A DNA stretch of 12,349 nt from Rhodospirillales bacterium. GTDB lineage: Bacteria > Pseudomonadota > Alphaproteobacteria > Rhodospirillales > Casp-alpha2. The notes beneath the pieces are model-generated. The model searched no databases. It worked only from the letters and a program-made list of their open reading frames with translations, and was not told the origin of the DNA. Positions within the stretch are counted from its first letter, which is position 1. Every line of letters starts with the position of its first letter. The position numbers and the translations under genes were made by a program. Positions 1 to 5,962 of the stretch are shown here, piece by piece. Location of the stretch: the NCBI GenBank assembly GCA_018664265.1, contig JABJOR010000376.1, positions 1 to 12,349 on the forward strand. The letters run 5' to 3'.

Positions 1-2265
1 GCCAACTTCTTCACCATTCAGATAAACCAGTTCATTGCCATAGAGTAGTGGCTCCGGGTCTTTGAGCAGGAATTGCAACATGCGATTGTTCGGCACGCCC
101 TTGTCCTTGATCGCGGCTAGTGCGTCACGACCAATAAAGCCGCCTTCTTTATCCAGCTTCACAGCAAATCCAAGGCCGGCTTCAATGGGGTTGTCGGTGT
201 TATCAACATCAATACCGAAATCGCGGTAGGCTTTTTCAAGTCTGAGTGAGCTGAGCGTTTGTACGCCAGCGTGGCGAAGGCCGAATTCTTTTCCGGCTTC
301 AACCAGTTGATCGTAGACCTGAACAGCGTGAAGAGCAGGAACATGAAGCTCCCAACCCAGTTCACCAATATACGTCACGCGGATAGCGAGCACATCGGCA
401 TAGCCAATATCAATATGTTTGGCAGCTAGATACGGGAACGCTTCGTTGCTCATATCTGTGAATGAAACTTTTTTCATCAGATCACGGGATTTAGGTCCGT
501 GAATGTTGATCTGGGTGATGCCAGCGGTTGCATCATAGATGGTTACAAATTCATCATCGCGCATATGTTTGCGCATATGCTGTTCTGTATGTCCGGGGGC
601 ATTCTCACCGCAAATCACCAGAAACTTGTCTTGCTCCAAGCGTGTTACGGTCAAATCACCCTCAAAACCGCCTTGTTCATTGGTCCACTGGGTGTAGACA
701 ATGTGGCCTGGCTCGACATCAATCTGGTTACAGCTCAGACGGCTTAGAAGAGCGCACGCATCGCGACCTTGTATGATGAATTTAGACATCAGGGTCATGT
801 CCATCAGGACAACGGCCTCACGAGCAGCCTTGTGTTCCTCTGCGTGCCATTCAAACCAGTTCTGGCGGAACCAGCTGTATTCTTCGATCTTTGCCTGTTC
901 CGGCGATGGGGCGAACCAGTCGGGTACTTCCCAGGCATGACCTTCCGTAAAGTAAGCGCCCGCAGCCAGCAGGCGATCATGCAGAACTGAGCGCTTCACA
1001 TCACGCGCAGTTTTCGATGTTTCATTGGGATAATGCTGCTTAAACAATTTGCCCAGAAGCTCCGGTGTACGGTCCCGGCGAAATGCTTGGGTGTTTTCGC
1101 ATCTGGTGAAGCGGTTAACGTTGATACCCGTTACATCAACCGGGGGATACCCATCGACGATCCAGTGTGCCAGCACATTGCCGATACCTGCGCCACTCAG
1201 AATGCCCAATGAATTCAGGCCTGCCGCAACAAAGCAATTACGCAGTTCAGGCGTTTCCCCAACGAGGGGCGCTAAATCGGGGGTAAAGCTTTCCGGCCCG
1301 CAGAAGAATTTGCGCACGCCGACATCGATAGTCGAGGGAACCCGGCTATAGGCTAATTCCAGATGGGGGATCATACGATCCCAGTCAGGGTCAATTTCTC
1401 CGAATGAGAAATCACCCGGAATATGATCCAGATTCCAAGCCGCAGCACCAGGCTCAAACAAGCCAAGCATCAAACCACCCATTTCTTCGCGGTAGTATGT
1501 GAAGGTGGACGGGTCTTCAAGTATCGGCAAATCCTTTGGCAGACCTTCGATATCCTCGGTAATCAGGTAGTAATGCTCGGCAGCCTGAAGTGGCAGGTTA
1601 ATGCCAGCTTTGGCGCCTAGCTGGCGTGACCACATGCCCCCGCAGATTACCACGTTTTCAGCTGTAATCGTCTCCCCAGAGGCCATGCGAACACCTGTCG
1701 CCGTACCATTTTTGGTTATGATCTCGTTTACGGTTACGCCTTCAAAAAATTGTGCACCTCCCATCCGGGCACCCTTGGCGAGTGACATGGTTAAATCAAC
1801 CGGGTTGGCTCGTCCGTCTTTGGGGATGAAATAGGCGGCAAGAACATTGCTGAGATCACCAATGGGGAACCGCTCCTGGGCCTCGCTGGGTGAAATTTCA
1901 TGAATGTCGATACCATTGCGGCGCATGAAAGGAGCAATGCGGCGCATTTCGTGAACGCGCTCTTCATTAACGGCAACTTGCATATACCCAACTTCGCGAA
2001 AGCCTGTTGAAAGCCCAGTTTCTTCTTCCAATCTGGCATAAAGATCACGGCTGTGGGTATAAATTTCACACTCAGCTTCGGAACCTAACACTCCAGCCAC
2101 GATCAAACCCGCTGCATGCCATGTGGTACCGGACGTTAATTGCCCTTGCTCCAACACAACGACATCCTTCATACCCAGCTTGGTCAGGTGATAAGCTGTG
2201 TTACAACCGATTGACCCACCGCCAATAATCACTGTTTGGGCATGTGTGGGGAGTGATTTACTCAT
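1..2265 (-). CDS. FAD-dependent oxidoreductase with C-terminal GcvT domain (dimethylglycine/sarcosine dehydrogenase-like), 3' end outside window
   Basis: The frame is open from the ATG at 2263-2265 to the window edge (755 codons). The C-terminus is cut off. Family members are usually about 800-850 aa, so roughly 50-100 residues are missing. The N-terminus has a Rossmann motif, GGGSIG (residues 15-20). The TTWHAAGL stretch follows, with His50 at the position where rat DMGDH binds FAD covalently. The DAO-type flavin domain covers about residues 1-370. A linker follows, then a GcvT-like aminomethyltransferase domain (about 430-715) and the start of its C-terminal barrel. Known relatives oxidise N-methyl groups of dimethylglycine or sarcosine and pass the one-carbon unit to tetrahydrofolate. 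The exact substrate cannot be read here. The start is supported by AAAAGGA about 8 nt upstream. No gcv, folate or sarcosine-oxidase genes lie beside it in the window. The family is secure; the substrate is inferred. Confidence 0.92.
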   Translation of the reverse strand, partial: MSKSLPTHAQTVIIGGGSIGCNTAYHLTKLGMKDVVVLEQGQLTSGTTWHAAGLIVAGVLGSEAECEIYTHSRDLYARLEEETGLSTGFREVGYMQVAVNEERVHEMRRIAPFMRRNGIDIHEISPSEAQERFPIGDLSNVLAAYFIPKDGRANPVDLTMSLAKGARMGGAQFFEGVTVNEIITKNGTATGVRMASGETITAENVVICGGMWSRQLGAKAGINLPLQAAEHYYLITEDIEGLPKDLPILEDPSTFTYYREEMGGLMLGLFEPGAAAWNLDHIPGDFSFGEIDPDWDRMIPHLELAYSRVPSTIDVGVRKFFCGPESFTPDLAPLVGETPELRNCFVAAGLNSLGILSGAGIGNVLAHWIVDGYPPVDVTGINVNRFTRCENTQAFRRDRTPELLGKLFKQHYPNETSKTARDVKRSVLHDRLLAAGAYFTEGHAWEVPDWFAPSPEQAKIEEYSWFRQNWFEWHAEEHKAAREAVVLMDMTLMSKFIIQGRDACALLSRLSCNQIDVEPGHIVYTQWTNEQGGFEGDLTVTRLEQDKFLVICGENAPGHTEQHMRKHMRDDEFVTIYDATAGITQINIHGPKSRDLMKKVSFTDMSNEAFPYLAAKHIDIGYADVLAIRVTYIGELGWELHVPALHAVQVYDQLVEAGKEFGLRHAGVQTLSSLRLEKAYRDFGIDVDNTDNPIEAGLGFAVKLDKEGGFIGRDALAAIKDKGVPNNRMLQFLLKDPEPLLYGNELVYLNGEEVG

Positions 2266-2355
2266 GATTTATTTCCTTTTAGAAGCTCACAGAGCATTCC
2301 CTGTATTTCGAGCATTTGTATTTATTTGGAATCCTTATTTATGCTTACTTTTATC

Positions 2356-2369
2356 TGACTGGTCAGTCA
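2356..2369. promoter_or_regulatory. Candidate operator, inverted repeat TGACTG-GT-CAGTCA
   Basis: Two perfect 6-bp arms are separated by 2 nt. The minus-strand -35-like TTGACT overlaps it. Short near-continuous palindromes of this size at a -35 box are typical of dimeric repressor sites, for example TetR-family sites. No regulator gene is adjacent in the window, so the binding protein is unknown. Confidence 0.4.
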
Positions 2370-2373
2370 AGTT

Positions 2374-2385
2374 TCTTTCGAAAGA
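2374..2385. promoter_or_regulatory. Perfect 12-bp palindrome TCTTTCGAAAGA
   Basis: This self-complementary 12-mer lies 4 bp from the inverted repeat at 2356-2369, with centres 17 bp apart. With no loop and no following T-run on the minus strand, it is not a convincing terminator. A protein-binding site is more likely. Its TTTCGAAA core recurs upstream of argD (8177-8184). Confidence 0.3.
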
Positions 2386-2433
2386 GTCTTTTATAGTGTC
2401 CCTAAATTGCGGGATCAGTATCAGGCTTTCTTC

Positions 2434-3060
2434 CTAGATAGGGAACAGTTCATCCGCGTTTTCTGCATCAATAATTTGAAGTGCAACGTCATAGCTGAAA
2501 CCTGCACGTGCCAGCGCTGCCAGATGTTTTTCACGATTTTCTGAGCGTCTTGAAGGGTCACAAAAAGGGCCAAGCCGACGCCGTTTGGCGAGACGAAGGG
2601 CAGCTTGTTGTTCTACAGTGCCACCCTCACCAGCTTCCTCAGTAAGCAGTGACAGGGCATCATCAATCAACTCGGAAGACACGCCCTTAGCAAATAATTT
2701 CATTCGGATGGTTTTTGTGCTGTTACCACGTTGTAGCAAGGACCGTGCACGGGCCTGGGCGAAAAGCCTGTCATCTACTAACCCGGATCGTTGAAATCTT
2801 TCAACAATATCACCAACCCAGTCCAAACCTTCCTCAATATCCGTGTCATGATAATGGGCAGATCGGTGGACCCGCCTGTTCAGGACCTGACGCAAGCTTT
2901 CAGCCGTACTTGAAAATCGCTCTACATAATAGAGTGCAGCATTCTCCAGATGTGATTTGGTCGCCTTTTTGGGTAGACGTTTACGATCTTTGGCGGCTTT
3001 TGCTTTTGGTGTGTCGGTTTCGTTTTGCATCACAGCTTTTTTTGTATAGTGTCCGTTCAA
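2434..3060 (-). CDS. recX: Regulatory protein RecX
   Basis: This 208-aa protein has the all-helical RecX repeat pattern. Around residues 90-130 it carries the typical run SGLVDDRLFAQARARS, then the RGNS...I...L..KGVSSELIDDAL segment. A Lys/Arg-rich N-terminal extension of about 35 residues precedes the conserved part. RecX binds RecA filaments and limits their growth, so it tunes recombination and the SOS response. RecA is not in this window; in many bacteria recX follows recA, but separated copies are also common. Neither the ATG at 3060 nor the in-frame ATG at 3030 (residue 11) has a good Shine-Dalgarno sequence, so the true start is uncertain by 10 codons. It is transcribed divergently from the permease gene, with 31 bp between the starts. 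Confidence 0.88.
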   Translation of the reverse strand: MNGHYTKKAVMQNETDTPKAKAAKDRKRLPKKATKSHLENAALYYVERFSSTAESLRQVLNRRVHRSAHYHDTDIEEGLDWVGDIVERFQRSGLVDDRLFAQARARSLLQRGNSTKTIRMKLFAKGVSSELIDDALSLLTEEAGEGGTVEQQAALRLAKRRRLGPFCDPSRRSENREKHLAALARAGFSYDVALQIIDAENADELFPI

Positions 3061-3091
3061 GTCAATCTACTGCATAATATATCGAGATACC

Positions 3092-3871
3092 ATGACACCT
3101 GTACAAATGAGCAACTGGATCGGCCTGTGGACACTTTACGTTCGTGAAGTGCGTCGGTTTTTGAAGGTCTATACACAGACACTGGCCGCCCCAGTTGTTA
3201 CAACACTGCTATTTCTGGCCGTGTTTACACTGGCACTGGGTGGTGGCGGTCGTGAGGTTGTCGGCATTCCGTTCACAACATTTCTGGCACCGGGGTTGAT
3301 CATGATGGTGATTGCCCAGAACGCCTTTGCCAACACCTCTTCATCCATGGTGATAGCCAAGGTCCAGGGCAATATTGTGGATACCTTGATGCCGCCGTTT
3401 ACGGCCCATCAATTAACAACGGGCATTGCACTTGGCGGAATGACCCGTGGAGTGGTGGTTGGCACTGTCGTTGCGCTTGTTATGGCGTTCTTTGTTGATC
3501 TGCATATCAGCAACATAGTTTTTGTTCTGTTTCACGCCTTTGCAGCAGCACTGATGTTATCATTGTTTGGAACCATAGCCGGAATTTGGTCTGAAAAATT
3601 TGATCACATTGCCGGAGTTACGAATTTTGTCGTGATGCCACTATCTTTTTTGTCAGGCACTTTTTATTCCATCGAAAGCCTGCCTGGGATCGCACAGGCC
3701 ATTACCCGCGTTAATCCGTTTTTCTATATGATTGACGGGTTTCGCTATGGTTTCATTGGTCAGGCCGATGCAGACCCCATTATTGGTGTGGCCGTGTTGT
3801 GTATAGTCAACCTCATCTTATGGCTCTGCTGTCACTGGATGTTCGCGACTGGGTATAAGCTGAAGGATTAA
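3092..3871 (+). CDS. ABC-2 type transporter permease
   Basis: This 259-aa integral membrane protein has about six hydrophobic segments, near residues 31-50, 64-82, 113-135, 138-168, 172-195 and 232-254. A short cytoplasmic N-terminus carries the REVRRFLK motif. The ABC-2 signature near the C-terminus reads NPFFYMIDGFRYGF (about residues 209-222). The family forms the membrane part of exporters such as YadGH and NodIJ and needs a separate ATPase. No ATPase gene is next to it here, upstream or downstream, which is unusual because the ATPase normally precedes the permease. The start at 3092 is favoured by a GAG element about 5-8 nt upstream; ATG 3107 (residue 6) is an alternative. Family call is strong; the exported substrate is unknown. 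Confidence 0.92.
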   Translation: MTPVQMSNWIGLWTLYVREVRRFLKVYTQTLAAPVVTTLLFLAVFTLALGGGGREVVGIPFTTFLAPGLIMMVIAQNAFANTSSSMVIAKVQGNIVDTLMPPFTAHQLTTGIALGGMTRGVVVGTVVALVMAFFVDLHISNIVFVLFHAFAAALMLSLFGTIAGIWSEKFDHIAGVTNFVVMPLSFLSGTFYSIESLPGIAQAITRVNPFFYMIDGFRYGFIGQADADPIIGVAVLCIVNLILWLCCHWMFATGYKLKD

Positions 3872-3875
3872 GACA

Positions 3876-4223
3876 GTGAGCATTCTGGAAGACCTGAAAG
3901 TATTGGAAGAGCGGTTGCTTGATCCAGTCGTTCGGTGTTCTCCAGAACTGGTCGATGCACTGCTTGCCGATGATTTTACAGAATTTGGCAGTTCAGGCCG
4001 GGTGTATGACAAAACAGCCATAATTCAGGCCCTGAAACACGAAACAGGTTTTGAGAAGTATATTGCGCGTGATTTTACTGTCAAAGAGCTTGCCCCAACG
4101 GTTTCTCTTGTGACCTATAAAATTGATGAATCTGCCACACTACGAAGCTCGATCTGGCGTCTGGATGAGGGCCAGTGGAAAATGGTTTTCCATCAAGGCA
4201 CTCGTATTAATCCTGCGACATAG
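3876..4223 (+). CDS. NTF2-like / DUF4440 family small protein
   Basis: This 115-aa protein has the layout of the SnoaL/DUF4440 NTF2-like fold. An N-terminal helix is followed by LVDALLADDFTEFGSSGRVYDKTAIIQAL (positions about 24-52), then alternating strands ending in SSIWRLDEGQWKMVFHQGT (about 91-109). Members are cone-shaped dimers, some of them enzymes and some binding proteins. No catalytic assignment is possible. It starts at GTG 3876, only 4 bp after the permease stop, and its Shine-Dalgarno AAGGA lies inside the last codons of the permease. The two are therefore probably co-transcribed and translationally coupled. Its last 17 bp overlap the 3' end of the convergent VOC gene. Confidence 0.82.
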   Translation: MSILEDLKVLEERLLDPVVRCSPELVDALLADDFTEFGSSGRVYDKTAIIQALKHETGFEKYIARDFTVKELAPTVSLVTYKIDESATLRSSIWRLDEGQWKMVFHQGTRINPAT

Positions 4224-4644
4224 AAATACGGCCATCTTCCTTGATCTTCCAAAACGGATTGTAAGCAACTTCCCACATATGCCCGTCGGGGTCAGAAAAA
4301 TAACCGGAATACCCTCCCCAAAAGGCTTTTTCCGGTTCTTTGTTGATGGTTGCACCGTTATCCCTGAGTTGGAAGAAAACAGCATCAACGTCTTCAATAC
4401 TACGAACGTTATGAGCGAGGGCATAGCCTTGATAGGGCGTGGCAGGTGTTTGTGAAACCGCCATATTCATATCTTTTGCCATATCTTTATGGGGATACAA
4501 AGCAAAGACAGTCCCGCCAAGATCAAAGAAAGCTATTTCAGAAGGCCCCGGTTCGGCTTGCCAGCCGACTACGTTTTCATAAAAAAATTTGGCATGCGAT
4601 AAATCTGCAACACCCAATGTGATCATGCTTAAACGTTGTTCCAT
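4207..4644 (-). CDS. VOC family protein (glyoxalase/bleomycin-resistance/dioxygenase fold)
   Basis: This 145-aa protein has the paired beta-alpha-beta-beta-beta modules of the vicinal oxygen chelate superfamily. The first module runs from about residue 5 (MITLGVADLSHAKFFYENVVGW) and the second from about 75. The C-terminal signature GYFSDPDGHMWEVAYNP (residues 114-130) contains Glu125, the usual metal-ligand position. The family includes glyoxalases, extradiol dioxygenases and antibiotic-binding proteins; which one this is cannot be told. The start ATG at 4642-4644 has AAGGAA 8 nt upstream, located in the end of the upstream gene. Only 5 bp separate it from the hydrolase-OsmC gene, so the two probably form one operon. 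The 3' end overlaps the convergent DUF4440-like gene by 17 bp. Confidence 0.88.
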   Translation of the reverse strand: MEQRLSMITLGVADLSHAKFFYENVVGWQAEPGPSEIAFFDLGGTVFALYPHKDMAKDMNMAVSQTPATPYQGYALAHNVRSIEDVDAVFFQLRDNGATINKEPEKAFWGGYSGYFSDPDGHMWEVAYNPFWKIKEDGRISMSQD

Positions 4645-4649
4645 TTCAA

Positions 4650-5876
4650 TTATTCCTTCAAACGGCTCGTGATCTCAACTTCTGAATGCAGGGTCTTGTG
4701 AACCGGGCAACGATCAGCAATTTCCAGTAATCTCTTACGGGTATCATCATCCAGGTTTCCTGAAATTTCAATCTCGCGTTCAATACGGTCAATCTTGCCG
4801 TCCTGAGTTTCACACGTTTCACAATCCGTTGCATGGATTTTATCATGCTTCAGTGTAACGGCAACATGCTCCAGAGGAATGTTTTTGTGATCAGCGTACA
4901 TTCTGAGGGTCATGGATGTACATGCCCCCAGCCCGGCCAGCAGGAAGTCATACGGAGAGGGACCTGTGTCGGTGCCGCCATAATCTACGGGTTCATCCGC
5001 CAACATTGCATGAACGCCACCAACGGAAACAGCTTGAGCAAATTTTCCCTTGCCGGATTCGGCGACCACAACCGTGCCGGCGGCGGCGGTTATATCTGCT
5101 GTTTGGCGGGCTTCATCCAAATACCGTGTCGCCCATGATGAGATCACTTGCGATACATACGTGGCGTCTTCACGACGGCTCAACAGATGATCGGCATCAT
5201 CCAGCGACACGAAGCTTTTTGGATGTTTTGCCGCCTGAAAGATAACCCCGGCATTGTCTATGCCAACCTGGTTATCCATGGGGGCATGAAAAACCAGTAA
5301 GGCTTTGCGCATGGTTGTTATGCTTTTCTGTATCTTTTGTTCAGCAATGTCATCAAGGAACTGTTGTTTGATGGTGAAGGGGCGCCCACCCAGTTTGACT
5401 TCGGCCTCTCCATTTTCAAGGATTACTTCAATCGCATTGCCAAAATTGTGACTAACATGAGCAGGGTCTGCCGGTGCGCCAATGGTGGCTATGGCTTTGG
5501 CTTCTGGAATAGAGCCTGCCGCAGCCAGCACAGCAGCGCCCCCCAAACTGTGGCCAATTATAATGGCTGGTGCTTCCCGATTTTGTCGCAACCAATCTAC
5601 GGCTGCCAATAAATCAGCAACGTTTGATGTGAAATTGGTATTGGCAAATTCTCCCTCACTATGGCCCAAACCTGTGAAGTCAAAGCGCAAGACGGCGATT
5701 CCAAGATCGGCTAAACCTTGTGATATTCTGCTTGCTGCAAAGATATCTTTTGAACATGTGAAGCAATGTGCAAAAAGCGCATAAGCCCTGATGGATGACG
5801 TTGGCAGGTCCAGTCTTGCCGCCAACTTCCCGCCTTGTGCGCCAGTGAATTCAATTTTCTCGCCTTGTGATCCCAT
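4650..5876 (-). CDS. Bifunctional alpha/beta hydrolase / OsmC family protein
   Basis: This 408-aa protein fuses two known domains. Residues 1-255 are an alpha/beta hydrolase with a GHSLGG nucleophile elbow (Ser110), a candidate acid at Asp201 and His230 in DDADHL. An oxyanion-region motif, FAHCFTCS, lies at about 35-42. Residues about 268-408 are an OsmC/Ohr-type domain with its two conserved cysteines, Cys319 (GACTSMT) and Cys390 (RCPVHKTL). OsmC and Ohr proteins reduce organic hydroperoxides through such a pair. An extra DCETC pair (Cys352, Cys355) lies between them. This fusion is a recurrent protein type in Proteobacteria. Hydrolysis of a lipid or peroxy ester feeding the peroxidase domain is plausible but inferred. 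An AAAGGA element about 9 nt upstream supports the ATG at 5874-5876. It is followed 5 bp later by the VOC gene. Confidence 0.92.
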   Translation of the reverse strand: MGSQGEKIEFTGAQGGKLAARLDLPTSSIRAYALFAHCFTCSKDIFAASRISQGLADLGIAVLRFDFTGLGHSEGEFANTNFTSNVADLLAAVDWLRQNREAPAIIIGHSLGGAAVLAAAGSIPEAKAIATIGAPADPAHVSHNFGNAIEVILENGEAEVKLGGRPFTIKQQFLDDIAEQKIQKSITTMRKALLVFHAPMDNQVGIDNAGVIFQAAKHPKSFVSLDDADHLLSRREDATYVSQVISSWATRYLDEARQTADITAAAGTVVVAESGKGKFAQAVSVGGVHAMLADEPVDYGGTDTGPSPYDFLLAGLGACTSMTLRMYADHKNIPLEHVAVTLKHDKIHATDCETCETQDGKIDRIEREIEISGNLDDDTRKRLLEIADRCPVHKTLHSEVEITSRLKE

Positions 5877-5902
5877 TGCCTTGCATCCTTTATCAGAGAG
5901 CT

Positions 5903-5932
5903 ATTATTTAATATGGTCCTTAAGGTGTACAA
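5903..5932 (-). promoter_or_regulatory. Candidate promoter for the hydrolase-OsmC/VOC pair
   Basis: On the minus strand a weak -35-like TTGTAC (5932-5927) is followed after 18 bp by AATAAT (5908-5903), which matches the -10 consensus at five of six positions. The spacer holds the palindrome CCTTAAGG (5918-5925), a possible regulator site. The 86-bp gap to the histidine kinase stop makes a separate promoter reasonable, though read-through from the kinase cannot be excluded. Confidence 0.3.
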
Positions 5933-5962
5933 TTGCTTGAGGTTAATAAAAAGGCGATCAAG

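Larger units (their letters stand above)
2266..2433. promoter_or_regulatory. Intergenic region upstream of the flavoprotein gene with two palindromes
   Basis: This 168-bp gap separates the end of recX from the start of the flavoprotein gene; both are on the minus strand. It is AT-rich. It contains an inverted repeat, TGACTG-GT-CAGTCA (2356-2369), and a perfect 12-bp palindrome, TCTTTCGAAAGA (2374-2385). Read on the minus strand, a TTGACT (2370 down to 2365) overlaps the first palindrome and could be a -35 box, but no good -10 sits 16-18 bp from it. A TATAAA lies further upstream, at about 2391-2396. No intrinsic terminator for recX is evident. The layout suggests a regulated promoter for the flavoprotein gene; that role is an inference. 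Confidence 0.45.

Noticed and set aside
499..1834. Several plus-strand open frames of 65-100 codons
   Set aside because: They are antisense to the continuous flavoprotein reading frame, overlap one another and resemble no family.
2715..3077. A 120-codon plus-strand open frame opposite recX
   Set aside because: It is antisense to a clearly recognisable RecX protein, runs across its start, and has no family features.
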